The notes beneath the pieces were generated by a model, which had not been told where the DNA came from, did no database searches, and was given only the letters and a program-made list of their open reading frames with translations. From NCBI RefSeq assembly GCF_000411255.1, contig NZ_KE150413.1:796794-860793 (forward strand): a stretch of DNA of 64,000 bases. The letters are read 5' to 3'. The first letter of the stretch is position 1. Every line of letters begins with the position of its first letter. Below are positions 25,484 to 34,293 of this stretch, piece after piece. A program made the position numbers and the translations under genes. Origin of the DNA: Paenibacillus sp. HGH0039. Lineage in GTDB: Bacteria; Bacillota; Bacilli; Paenibacillales; NBRC-103111.

Positions 25484-25516
25484 CCTCCCCGCCGCATCGG
25501 CAGCGGAGGTTTTTTT
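25484..25516 (+). terminator. intrinsic terminator before the arsC-like gene
   Basis: CCTCC/GGAGG arms with inner CCG/CGG pairing are followed by seven T. The stem is imperfect. Confidence 0.6.
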
Positions 25517-25573
25517 CGGGTACGCGAACCGCAGACCGTTAGCTACCATTGTCCCATGAAAGGAAGTCATTTT

Positions 25574-25930
25574 ATGTCCGTAACGATTTATGAATACAGC
25601 AAATGCAGCACGTGCCGCAGCGCCCTGAAATGGCTGCGCGCCAAAGGGCTTGATCCGGTAACCGTTCCGATTATGGAGCAGCCGCCGACCGCGGAGGAAA
25701 TCCGCGTACTTGTCCGCAACAGCGGCCTGGAGCTCAAAAAGTTTTTCAATACCGGCGGAGAAGTATACAGGGAGCTGGGACTGAAAGACAAGCTCGGAAG
25801 CATGACGGAGGACGAGCAGCTGGCCCTGCTTGCATCCAACGGCAAATTGCTCAAACGGCCGATCGTAACGGACGGCAGCAGGGTTACCGTAGGTTTCAAG
25901 GAAGCCGACTTTGAGAAGGCATGGGGGTAA
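25574..25930 (+). CDS. ArsC/Spx family protein
   Basis: This 118-residue thioredoxin-fold protein has the N-terminal redox motif CSTC (residues 11-14) in YEYSKCSTCRSALKWL and a C-terminal LKRPIVTDGSRVTVGFKEADFE, the usual ArsC/Spx/YffB ending. It lacks the longer Spx C-terminus needed for clear RNA polymerase binding assignment, so it could be an Spx-like regulator (MgsR type) or an arsenate-reductase-like enzyme. No ars genes lie nearby. AAAGGAAGT precedes ATG 25574. Confidence 0.82.
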   Translation: MSVTIYEYSKCSTCRSALKWLRAKGLDPVTVPIMEQPPTAEEIRVLVRNSGLELKKFFNTGGEVYRELGLKDKLGSMTEDEQLALLASNGKLLKRPIVTDGSRVTVGFKEADFEKAWG

Positions 25931-25978
25931 CGGAGGGGTCCCGCTGGGACCGTCCGTTTCCGGAAAGGGGTGACTGAA

Positions 25979-27052
25979 TTGCCGGAAAAGCAATCGTCCA
26001 AATCATCTAAAAAAAATCCGCTCTGGGTTCTTGGAGCCATCGGGGCTTTTCTGCTGAAATTCGGAAAGTTCGGAAAATTCGGGGCGACGATTATTTCGAT
26101 CGCGATTACGATCGCGAGTTATGCGATCATTGCTCCGCTGCCGTTCGCTATCGGGCTGGTAGCGATGATTTTTATCCATGAAATCGGTCACGTGCTCGCG
26201 GCCAAGCAAAAAGGGCTTCCGGTCACGGCGCCTCTTTTCATTCCGTTTCTGGGTGCGCTGATTACCATGAAGCGTAATCCCAGGGATGCCGTTACGGAAG
26301 CCTACATCGCCTACGGAGGACCGCTGCTCGGAACGATCGGAGCTACGGCGGCTTTTGCCCTGGGTGTGTACACCGACTCCAACCTGCTGATCTCGATCGC
26401 GTACACCGGATTTTTTCTGAACCTGCTCAACCTTCTTCCAATCCATCCGCTGGACGGGGGGCGTATTTCGACCGCTGTGACCCGCTGGCTGTGGCTCGTC
26501 GGTCTGATCGGTGGACTGGCTGTTATCCTTTATTTGCGAAGCTTCCTGTTCCTGATCATCTGGGCTTTGTTTGCCTGGGATTTATACAAAAAATTCGTCA
26601 AATTCCGCGACAAGCCTCAGCTTATGCATTTTCAGCCGCGTTTTGACATGACGGCCCACCATTTGCTGGCGCACGGGTATATGATTCCGGGAGAAGATCA
26701 CCGGCGCGATCTTGCTTTTACGACCTACTCCGAGCTGAGCGGAGATGAAGCAGGTGTGCAAATGGTGCATACCTCCTGGGACGCGATCGAGTTCGAAACG
26801 AAATTCGCCCTGCCCCGGCAGGCATTGGTTCACCGTGTCCAAGTGGTTAAAATCGAACGGGTTACGCGTGAAGACGGCCTGCATCTGGTGCTGCACTTCG
26901 ATGTCGAACTGGAGCCGTTCGAGAACGATGCCTATTACGAGGTTCCCACGGCTTCACGCTGGAAGTTCGGTGTGGCTTATTTCGCACTCGCCGTGTATCT
27001 GCTGGCCATGATGAACTGGGTCCACCGGCTACTGCCCGCGGCCGCTTATTAA
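25979..27052 (+). CDS. site-2-type membrane metalloprotease (M50 family)
   Basis: This 357-residue protein is an intramembrane zinc protease. The zinc motif HEIGH lies in the third hydrophobic segment, and the second motif NLLPIHPLDGGR supplies the third ligand (Asp). About 150 C-terminal residues form a soluble region of unknown fold with a last membrane helix. TTG 25979 is preferred because AAAGGGGTGA ends 5 nt upstream; a GTG at 25970 falls inside that site. The substrate is unknown. Confidence 0.85.
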   Translation: MPEKQSSKSSKKNPLWVLGAIGAFLLKFGKFGKFGATIISIAITIASYAIIAPLPFAIGLVAMIFIHEIGHVLAAKQKGLPVTAPLFIPFLGALITMKRNPRDAVTEAYIAYGGPLLGTIGATAAFALGVYTDSNLLISIAYTGFFLNLLNLLPIHPLDGGRISTAVTRWLWLVGLIGGLAVILYLRSFLFLIIWALFAWDLYKKFVKFRDKPQLMHFQPRFDMTAHHLLAHGYMIPGEDHRRDLAFTTYSELSGDEAGVQMVHTSWDAIEFETKFALPRQALVHRVQVVKIERVTREDGLHLVLHFDVELEPFENDAYYEVPTASRWKFGVAYFALAVYLLAMMNWVHRLLPAAAY

Positions 27053-27082
27053 ACAAGACGATTCAAGGGGGAAACGTTCCGG

Positions 27083-28276
27083 ATGAAAGCATACGGCTCG
27101 ACAAGATTAGGCAGTCTGGGGTCGGCGATTTTCGCCGAGGTCGCCCAGTGGAGAAGAGAGGCGGAGGAACGCGGCGTCGATGTCATCGACCTTGGAATCG
27201 GAAGTCCCGACCTTCCGCCTTCTTCGCGTGTCATCGAGGCCTTGGCGGAGGCCGTGAAGAATCCGCAGGCCTACGGCTATCCGGGCTCGGAGGGAACACC
27301 CGAATTCCGCAGGGCGGCCGCGGGCTGGATGAACCGGCGGTTCGGGGTCACGCTCGACCCGCAGCGCGAGGTGCTGGCCCTGATGGGATCGCAGGACGGA
27401 TTGGCCCACCTGGCGATGGCTCTGTGCAATCCCGGCGATACGGCGCTCGTGCCCGACCCCGGCTATCCCATTTATGCGGCCAGCCTCGTTCTGGCCGGCG
27501 TTCAACCCGTTCTGATGCCTTTAAGGGAATCGAACGGGTTTCTTCCGCAGTTGGAGAGCATCCCTCCGGAAACGGCGGAGAAGGCTTCCTTCCTGCTGCT
27601 GAGCTATCCCGGCAATCCGATCCCCGAGGCGGCGGACCGGGCCTTTTACGAGAAAGCGCTCGCCTTTGCGGAGCGTTACGATCTCTTGATCGTGCACGAC
27701 CTGGCATATTCGGAGCTTGCGTATGGCGGCTACAAACCGATGAGCATTCTTGAGCTGGAAGGTGCGAAGAAGAGAGCGGTGGAATTTCATTCCTTGTCCA
27801 AAAGTTTCAATATGGCCGGCTGCCGGATCGCCTTTCTGGCCGGTAATGCGGAAGCGGTGGACGCTCTGCGCAGGTTGAAGTCCAACATCGACTACGGCGT
27901 CTTCCTGCCTGTCCAGCAGGCTGCCGTCGTTGCACTGGAGGAGGAGACGTCGTTTCCGTCCTCCATTTCAGCGGTATACGAACGGAGACGGGATGCGCTC
28001 GTGGACGGCCTGCGCAGCATCGGCTGGCATGTCTCCCGGCCTAAAGCGACGATGTTCGTCTGGGCGAGGATTCCGAAAGGATGGACTTCCCGACATATTT
28101 CTCGGGAAATATTGGAGCGTGCGGGAGTAGCGATGATTCCCGGAGACGCTTTCGGGGCGGAGGGTGAAGGCTATGTCCGCATAGCGCTTGTCCAGCCGGA
28201 AGAACGTCTTCGGGAAGCCGTGTCTAGAATCGGCGAAATATGGCAGTCGGTTAGCGAAAGAGAGAGAAATACATAA
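27083..28276 (+). CDS. class I/II aminotransferase, DapL/PatA-like
   Basis: This 397-residue PLP enzyme has the fold-type I pattern: DLGIGSPDLPPS, YGYPGSEGTPEFR, LLLSYPGNPI, VHDLAYSELAYGG, and the PLP lysine in SLSKSFNMAGCRIAF. The start and length resemble LL-diaminopimelate aminotransferase-like and MalY/PatB-unrelated enzymes of Bacilli. Asn-Pro-Ile replaces the common Asn-Pro-Thr in the ligand motif. The substrate cannot be fixed from sequence. It lies 30 nt behind the protease gene and may be co-transcribed. Confidence 0.82.
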   Translation: MKAYGSTRLGSLGSAIFAEVAQWRREAEERGVDVIDLGIGSPDLPPSSRVIEALAEAVKNPQAYGYPGSEGTPEFRRAAAGWMNRRFGVTLDPQREVLALMGSQDGLAHLAMALCNPGDTALVPDPGYPIYAASLVLAGVQPVLMPLRESNGFLPQLESIPPETAEKASFLLLSYPGNPIPEAADRAFYEKALAFAERYDLLIVHDLAYSELAYGGYKPMSILELEGAKKRAVEFHSLSKSFNMAGCRIAFLAGNAEAVDALRRLKSNIDYGVFLPVQQAAVVALEEETSFPSSISAVYERRRDALVDGLRSIGWHVSRPKATMFVWARIPKGWTSRHISREILERAGVAMIPGDAFGAEGEGYVRIALVQPEERLREAVSRIGEIWQSVSERERNT

Positions 28277-28333
28277 ATTTTCCAAACAACCCGTTTTAAA
28301 GAAGGAAAATATGCCAAGAATGAGTAATGTACA

Positions 28334-28347
28334 TAGAGGTTCCTCTA
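28334..28347. promoter_or_regulatory. inverted repeat upstream of the DGQHR pair
   Basis: TAGAGG and CCTCTA are separated by two T, 27 nt before the start codon of the first DGQHR gene. It is a candidate operator or a small leader hairpin. Confidence 0.35.
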
Positions 28348-28373
28348 CGAAACAGGGTTGAAAGGAGTTAATT

Positions 28374-29510
28374 ATGGATTCTATCTTTTCGCTGTCCGAG
28401 CTGCTGTCCCAACAGAAGCCTTCTTCCCTTGTGGAAATTCCGGGTGTGCTCGGCCAAACTTTTGGACAAGCGACGCTTTCGACAACTTTGCCTATTAGCA
28501 AGCTTTTTTCTATTTACGAGGTGGATCTGGAAGTTCAGCGTGCTATCATTCCGCGCAATCTCAGCAAACTGATGGATTATGTTTCGCTTTATCTGGATAA
28601 TCATCAGCCGATTTATTTCCCGGGTGTTATTTTCTCCGCAAGAGGGGCCGGAAGCTACGATTCTGAGCAGCGCGTGTTTCAACTGCAGCCGATTGAAAAG
28701 TTGTATGTCGTCGACGGGCAGCATAGGCTGGCGGCCTTCCAGCGTTTGATGGAAACGCTTCAAAGCCAGATGGCGCGCGCCAAAGACCGCAGGGAATACG
28801 ACCGGATGGAAGTAATCACGGAAAAACTGAGCCGTCTGTACGCATTCCCGGTCTCGACGATGATCTATCTGGACATCGACGCGCGCCAGGAACGCCAGCT
28901 GTTCTCGGACATTAACAAGCTTCCGCGCAAAATCGGCGGAAATCTGGCCGTTCTCCGGGACCAGCGCCGCTTCTATCACGTGACCGCCTCGCAGCTCGTA
29001 GAGAAGGCTCCGGTGATGCAGCACATCCCGGTCGATATGTTTTCCGAGCGGGGAAAAGCGCCGGAATTCCTGTTCACGTATCACCTTCTGATCGAAATTC
29101 TGGTGGCTCTGTTCGAAGGGCGGATGAAGTCCGGCGCCCGCAATAACGGCTACCATTATGAGGAAGAGGAGGTAACGGATCATCTGTCGATCAGTTCCTT
29201 CTACTTCCAGCAGCTGCTGAAATATTTGCCGGAGCCCGTAAAGGGCGAGCCCGCCTGGTCGGAGAACATTCAAATCGCGCTTGCGCTCTTCTTTCACGAG
29301 GAAGCGACCAAAAGCGCGAAGTTCAACCGCTACGCGCTGGAATACGCGACGAAGATCCTGCCTCACATCGACTGGAACGCGATTTTCAGCGGAGACGAGA
29401 AGGACCGGCTTCCGCGCCGTTCGCGGATTATGAAGGCTTATCAATATATCCGCTCGTTCTACCAGGAGCAGCATCTGTTCCTGATCAGCGATAAGGAGGA
29501 TGTCGGCTGA
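28374..29510 (+). CDS. DGQHR-motif (DndB-like) protein, first of a pair
   Basis: This 378-residue soluble protein has the DGQHR motif (residues 114-118, in VVDGQHRLA) and a second conserved block RQLFSDIN (174-181). Both are shared with DndB-type proteins of DNA phosphorothioation systems and recall the DGQQR and F-x-x-x-N motifs of DUF262/ParB-fold nucleases. Known DndB represses the dnd operon and binds DNA, but no dndCDE or dptFGH gene is present here. A basic Arg/Lys-rich helix lies at about 134-153. AAAGGAG precedes the ATG. It overlaps the second gene by one base. Confidence 0.75.
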   Translation: MDSIFSLSELLSQQKPSSLVEIPGVLGQTFGQATLSTTLPISKLFSIYEVDLEVQRAIIPRNLSKLMDYVSLYLDNHQPIYFPGVIFSARGAGSYDSEQRVFQLQPIEKLYVVDGQHRLAAFQRLMETLQSQMARAKDRREYDRMEVITEKLSRLYAFPVSTMIYLDIDARQERQLFSDINKLPRKIGGNLAVLRDQRRFYHVTASQLVEKAPVMQHIPVDMFSERGKAPEFLFTYHLLIEILVALFEGRMKSGARNNGYHYEEEEVTDHLSISSFYFQQLLKYLPEPVKGEPAWSENIQIALALFFHEEATKSAKFNRYALEYATKILPHIDWNAIFSGDEKDRLPRRSRIMKAYQYIRSFYQEQHLFLISDKEDVG

Positions 29511-30682
29511 TGGATGGATTATGCCTGCGAATGACGATTCACCCGTTCTGCGAGCGCTTCGGTCTCGCGACTGTGGCCCTTAAAGTGCAGGATCTGCTCA
29601 ACTATACGATGATTGATGCGATTGTACAGCGCAAGCTGAGCAAGATGCAGCGCCGTAAAATCTCGAATTATCTCCAGGAGCGCGAGCTAGATCAGGTCTT
29701 TTTCGGCCCGGTAACGCTGTCGCTTCGCGATGTGAGCCAGCTTACCCGCACGAGCGAGGAGCTGTACCTGCGTCACGGGTCCAAGCTCAGTATTATCGAC
29801 GGGCAGCACCGGATTCTGGCTCTGGGGTTTGTCAATGAACAGATGCAGAAGGAAGTGAAGCGCACCGAGCGCAAGCTGGCTTCACTGCGAGTTCGGCACC
29901 GCAAAGAAACGGACAACCGGGAATTGGCCGACGAAATCGCTCAGGTAAGCGGTCTGTTGGAGCAGATGGAAGCCCGGCGGCTGGGGCTGATGGAAAGCGA
30001 GCTGGCCGTACAAATTTACATCGGGCTTAACGAGGTGGAAGAGCAGCAGCTTTTCGGGGACATCAACTCGAAGGTGCAGCTGGTGAGCAAAGAGCTCGGG
30101 CATTCGTTCGACTCCGTCGATCCGCTTAATCTCGTGATCCAGCAGGTTGTCGACCATAACATGCTGCTGAAAGAGGCCGGCGTGGAGAAGCGCAGCAATT
30201 TGACGGCTTTCAACCGGAATTTCACGTGTCTGTCGTGGATGTATTCGACGGCGGTCATGCTCTTTTCGGGCAAAATGCAGTCGTCTTACGAGCTGCAGCG
30301 CAAAATCCGCAAGGAAACGGCCACGTACGTGGAAATTTTGCACCAGTTCTATAACACGATTCTGCCGATGATGCCGGAGCAGCCCGGGCTTGTCCAGGTC
30401 ACTTCCGCCAACCGGGTTATGCAGGAAAGCATTGCGCTGTATGCCAACCAGTTTCTGTTCCGTGACGGAGTGTACAACCCGGACTGGACGTCGTGCCTGC
30501 GGATTCTCGAAGGCTTCGACTGGACGCACGGCAATGAGGAGCTGATCTATATTTTCGGCTCGCTCGATAACGGCAAATTAAATCTCATTCATGAAAAATC
30601 TCTGCGCAAGCACGGCAAGCTCGTGAGCTTTTTCCTGGAAGGCATCGAGCCGGATGGATTAAAATCGGCTTCGCTGGCTTAG
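29510..30682 (+). CDS. DGQHR-motif (DndB-like) protein, second of a pair
   Basis: This 390-residue protein is a distant paralogue of its neighbour. It has IIDGQHRI (DGQHR at residues 97-101) and EQQLFGDIN (178-186), at about the same separation, with an intervening charged coiled-coil insert (about 112-160) that is longer than in the partner. Overlapping stop and start codons (TGATG) suggest translational coupling and a heteromeric complex. A terminator follows, so the two genes form a closed operon. Function unknown; DNA-related sensing is an inference from the DndB relation. Confidence 0.75.
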   Translation: MDGLCLRMTIHPFCERFGLATVALKVQDLLNYTMIDAIVQRKLSKMQRRKISNYLQERELDQVFFGPVTLSLRDVSQLTRTSEELYLRHGSKLSIIDGQHRILALGFVNEQMQKEVKRTERKLASLRVRHRKETDNRELADEIAQVSGLLEQMEARRLGLMESELAVQIYIGLNEVEEQQLFGDINSKVQLVSKELGHSFDSVDPLNLVIQQVVDHNMLLKEAGVEKRSNLTAFNRNFTCLSWMYSTAVMLFSGKMQSSYELQRKIRKETATYVEILHQFYNTILPMMPEQPGLVQVTSANRVMQESIALYANQFLFRDGVYNPDWTSCLRILEGFDWTHGNEELIYIFGSLDNGKLNLIHEKSLRKHGKLVSFFLEGIEPDGLKSASLA

Positions 30683-30696
30683 TCGAACAAACGAAC

Positions 30697-30753
30697 AACC
30701 GGATTGGAAGACGTCTGCCCGAACGGGGCGATGTTCCAAGATCCGGTTTTTTT
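30697..30753 (+). terminator. terminator of the DGQHR operon
   Basis: AACCGGAT/ATCCGGTT with inner TGGAA/TTCCA form a two-part stem ending in seven T. Confidence 0.85.
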
Positions 30754-30829
30754 GTATGCTTGCGGATGGAGGCCGGTACAGGAGGTGCGGCGTCGTCAGG
30801 GGGCGCGGAGGCGCCGAAGGTAAATGTGT

Positions 30830-30859
30830 TTGCCAACCAAGGGACCGTTCCTCCATAAT
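30830..30859 (+). promoter_or_regulatory. promoter of the double GT-C gene
   Basis: TTGCCA and CATAAT are 18 nt apart, 46 nt before the start codon. Confidence 0.5.
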
Positions 30860-30905
30860 AGGAAGAAATACGCTGGATTTTACAAAGCTGTAAAGGAGTG
30901 AACGC

Positions 30906-33900
30906 ATGCAAATCGGGGAAACGATGCCTAAGGAGGCGAATGTTCGGCACGCTATGTTCGCTTTGGCGCTGGCGGCAGCCGTTCTCATCCGCTTTCTCGT
31001 GGCTCCGAATGTTTTTGGCTACGAAGCCGATGTGCGCACGTTTATGGCGTGGGCGGATCGGGCGTTTACGGTCGGGTTCGGCAATCTTTATACCGATCCG
31101 GGCTATTTTCTGGATTACCCGCCGGGGTATATGTATATCCTGTACCTTATCGGCGCCGCCCATCATCTGTTCGGGATCGAATGGGGAACGGGTCTGTCTC
31201 TGGTCCTGCTGAAAACACCTCCAATGCTGGCGGATCTGCTGGCTTCGGTTCTTCTGTATCGGCTGGCTCTGCGTTCCGTAAATGTACGGCAGGCCGCCGT
31301 GCTGGCTTCGCTGTATATGCTGAATCCGGCCGTATGGATCAATTCGGCGGCCTGGGGCCAGGTGGATTCGCTGTTTATGCTTTTCGTTCTTCTGTCCCTG
31401 CTGCGCGTGGAGGACAAAAAGTTCCCGGCAGCGGCCGTTTATCTGGGACTGGCGGTTCTGCTTAAACCTCAGGGCCTGCTGTTCGGTCCGTTCTTCCTGC
31501 TGGCTCTGCTCTGGCGGGTCAGGCAGAAAGGATTCGGGCGGGAGCTTGCGGTCAGCGCAGCCGCCGGAGCGGCTGCCTTTCTGCTGCCGGCCCTGCCTTT
31601 CGCCTGGAAGATGGAGCCGCTTTGGCTGCCCAAGCTGTATTTCGGCACGCTGGCTTCCTATCCGTACGCTTCGCTGAATGCCTTCAACCTGCTGGCGCTG
31701 CTCGGCGGCAATTTCGAGTCTGTTGACGGCCGCCTCTTCTCTTTGACCTACGGGGCTTGGGGCACGCTGTTGTTTGCGCTGTCGCTCCTGTTCGTTCTGG
31801 TTTTCTTTGCCAAAAACATGGGCAGGAAGGGCGCGGGCTTGTACGCGGGGTTCCTGTTCGCCGCAAGCGCGTTTATGCTGATGACCAAAATGCACGAACG
31901 GTATTTATTCTACGGGCTGCTCCTGCTGCTGGCCGCATATTTGCGGTCGAAGGACCGCAGGCTGCTTGTGCTGTTCGCCGGTTTTTCCGTGACGCATTTC
32001 GCGAATGTGGGCTATGTGCTCTGGAAAAGCGCGAAGGGGGTATTCCACATCCCCAAACACGATCCGGTTCTCCTCCTGGTGTCCCTGCTGAACGTGATTC
32101 TATTCGTGATGGCGTGGCAGGCTGCGCGCACATGGGCGCAGAAATCCGCCGGAACGGACGCCCGGCCCCAAGGCAGCGCCGACGCCGGGAAAGGCCTCTT
32201 CGGCGGCGTAATGAACCGTGGTTCCGTCGTGTGGGACCGGGACGGAGCCGTGGCCGCCAGACAGCCGCTTCTGACGAAGAAGGACGGCTGGCTGATGGGC
32301 GGAATCACCGTGGTCTACGCGGTGATCGCGCTGGTCAACCTGGGGTCGTTCGACGCGCCCCAGACGTTCTGGAAGCCTGCGAGTCAGACGGAGGCCGTCG
32401 TCGCCGATCTCGGCGCGACGAAGCATCTGACGCGCATCCAAGATTTTGCCGGCGCCGGAGAAGGTGAATTCCGGTTTGAATTCTCCTTGGACGGCGTCAC
32501 TTGGAATGAGCCGATCGACGTGAAATCGGATTATACCAAGGTATTTACCTGGAATGTCGTGAAGACGGAACGGGATGCCCGGTATGTGAAGATCACGCCG
32601 CTCGCTACCGGATTCGCCCTGCATGAGGCGGCCTTCTTCGACGGAACGTCCGACACGCCTCTGCCGGTCAGCGTTCTGCCGGGAGACGATACGCAAAATT
32701 CCGGGGAACACCGGAAAGTATTCGATGAGCAGGCGATTGTACCGCCCGCTCCCGGTTATAAAGACGGCACTTATTTCGACGAGATCTATCACGCCCGGAC
32801 GGCTTACGAGCATCTGCACCGGATCGAGCCTTACGAGAGCACGCATCCGCCTCTGGGCAAAATTCTGATCTCGGCGGGTATCGCCCTGTTCGGAATGAAC
32901 CCGTTCGGCTGGCGCATTGTCGGCACGCTGTTCGGCGTCGCGATGCTGCCGCTCATGTATGTGATGGCGAAGCGCTTATTCGGCCGGACGGAGTATGCGG
33001 CGATGGCGACGTTCCTGTTCGCCGTCGATTTTATGCACTTTGCCCAAACGCGGATTTCGACCATCGACGTGTACGGCGTATTTTTTATCATGCTGATGTT
33101 TGCCTTCATGTACCGCTATACGACGCTGAGCTTCTATGACGTACCGCTTCGCAAAACGCTGCTTCCGCTCGGACTTGCGGGCGTCACGTTTGGCATCGGC
33201 GCCGCCTCCAAGTGGATTGTGATCTACGGCGGGGCCGGTCTTGCCGTACTGCTCGCCCTGTCGCTCTGGGAGCGGTTCGGCGAGTACAGGCAGGCGCGCC
33301 GCAGTCTTGCCGAGTGGAGCCGTGAGGCATCCACGGCGGAGGGGCCGGATACGGTTTGGAGCGGGAGAGGACCGGCGGGAGCAGCCGATGCGTCGGGCGT
33401 ATCCGCCGTTTCCGGTGAAACCGGACAGCCGCGCATTCCGGGCGTATTCGAGCGGTTCCATACCGCGGAGAGCAGCGACGAGGACCGGGAACGGTGGCGG
33501 CATATCGTTCGTAAATTCCCGCGGAATACGGTGTACACTCTGCTTTTCTGCGTGGTCTTCTATGTACTTATTCCGGCCGCCATTTATGCGGCGTCCTATA
33601 TTCCGTTTATGCTGGTGCCGGGTCCCGGTCACGGACTTGCCGATGTGGTCACGTACCAGCAGCATATGTACAGTTATCACAGCGGGTTGGTCGCGACCCA
33701 TCCGTTCTCTTCAAGCTGGTGGGAATGGCCCCTGATGCTCAGGCCGATCTGGTACTACAAAGGCGAGTTCGTTCCGCCGGGCAGCATGTCGAGCATCGTA
33801 TCCTTCGGGAATCCGCTCGTCTGGTGGCCTGGGCTTATCTGCGTCCTGCTTGCCCTGTGGGCCGCCGTTAAAACGAAAAATAAGCCGCTGCGGTTCTTGC

Positions 33901-34178
33901 TGATTGCGTACGCATCCCAGTATCTGCCCTGGATGCTTGTGCCGAGGCTGACATTTATTTACCATTATTTCGCTATGGTTCCGTTTATGATTCTGATGAT
34001 TACCTTCTTCCTCCGGCATCTTATTGAGACCAGGCCGAAGCTGAAACGGTGGATTTACGTGTATATGGCCGGCGCAGCCGTGCTGTTCGCCGTCTTTTAT
34101 CCGCTGCTTTCGGGTCTTGTCGTGGATGATTCGTACACCGGATGGCTGCGCTGGCTGCCGGGCTGGAGCTTTTTCTGA
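30906..34178 (+). CDS. fused double GT-C glycosyltransferase with PMT domain
   Basis: This 1090-residue membrane protein joins two GT-C type enzymes that use lipid-phosphate sugars. The N-terminal half (about 1-410) has a dozen helices and YEADVRTFMAWADRAF with YPPGYMYILY, like bacterial mannosyltransferases. A soluble beta-rich segment (about 490-600, FRFEFSLDGVTWNEP ... RYVKITP) resembles a discoidin-like sugar-binding fold. The C-terminal half is a PMT (protein O-mannosyltransferase) domain with YFDEIYHARTAYE and THPPLGK near residue 620-650. A Gly/Ser/Ala-rich loop (about 800-860) interrupts it. AAAGGAGTGA precedes the ATG. No sec or flagellin gene nearby shows the acceptor. Confidence 0.85.
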   Translation: MQIGETMPKEANVRHAMFALALAAAVLIRFLVAPNVFGYEADVRTFMAWADRAFTVGFGNLYTDPGYFLDYPPGYMYILYLIGAAHHLFGIEWGTGLSLVLLKTPPMLADLLASVLLYRLALRSVNVRQAAVLASLYMLNPAVWINSAAWGQVDSLFMLFVLLSLLRVEDKKFPAAAVYLGLAVLLKPQGLLFGPFFLLALLWRVRQKGFGRELAVSAAAGAAAFLLPALPFAWKMEPLWLPKLYFGTLASYPYASLNAFNLLALLGGNFESVDGRLFSLTYGAWGTLLFALSLLFVLVFFAKNMGRKGAGLYAGFLFAASAFMLMTKMHERYLFYGLLLLLAAYLRSKDRRLLVLFAGFSVTHFANVGYVLWKSAKGVFHIPKHDPVLLLVSLLNVILFVMAWQAARTWAQKSAGTDARPQGSADAGKGLFGGVMNRGSVVWDRDGAVAARQPLLTKKDGWLMGGITVVYAVIALVNLGSFDAPQTFWKPASQTEAVVADLGATKHLTRIQDFAGAGEGEFRFEFSLDGVTWNEPIDVKSDYTKVFTWNVVKTERDARYVKITPLATGFALHEAAFFDGTSDTPLPVSVLPGDDTQNSGEHRKVFDEQAIVPPAPGYKDGTYFDEIYHARTAYEHLHRIEPYESTHPPLGKILISAGIALFGMNPFGWRIVGTLFGVAMLPLMYVMAKRLFGRTEYAAMATFLFAVDFMHFAQTRISTIDVYGVFFIMLMFAFMYRYTTLSFYDVPLRKTLLPLGLAGVTFGIGAASKWIVIYGGAGLAVLLALSLWERFGEYRQARRSLAEWSREASTAEGPDTVWSGRGPAGAADASGVSAVSGETGQPRIPGVFERFHTAESSDEDRERWRHIVRKFPRNTVYTLLFCVVFYVLIPAAIYAASYIPFMLVPGPGHGLADVVTYQQHMYSYHSGLVATHPFSSSWWEWPLMLRPIWYYKGEFVPPGSMSSIVSFGNPLVWWPGLICVLLALWAAVKTKNKPLRFLLIAYASQYLPWMLVPRLTFIYHYFAMVPFMILMITFFLRHLIETRPKLKRWIYVYMAGAAVLFAVFYPLLSGLVVDDSYTGWLRWLPGWSFF

Positions 34179-34240
34179 AGACATGGAAACAATTGTTCAC
34201 CCTATCATCCGTTTCTTGTAAAGGAAGGCTTGCCCCCGTG

Positions 34241-34249
34241 TGATATAAT
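34241..34249 (+). promoter_or_regulatory. extended -10 promoter of the exonuclease gene
   Basis: TGATATAAT fits the extended -10 pattern TGnTATAAT. No good -35 is seen at the usual distance. Confidence 0.55.
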
Positions 34250-34293
34250 AGAGGGGAAGAATCAGGGTTCGGCCCATGATGGGAGAGATATTT

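Noticed and set aside
28374-30682. A phosphorothioation or other complete defence island
   Set aside because: Only DndB-like proteins are present; neighbours are housekeeping genes and base composition does not differ visibly.
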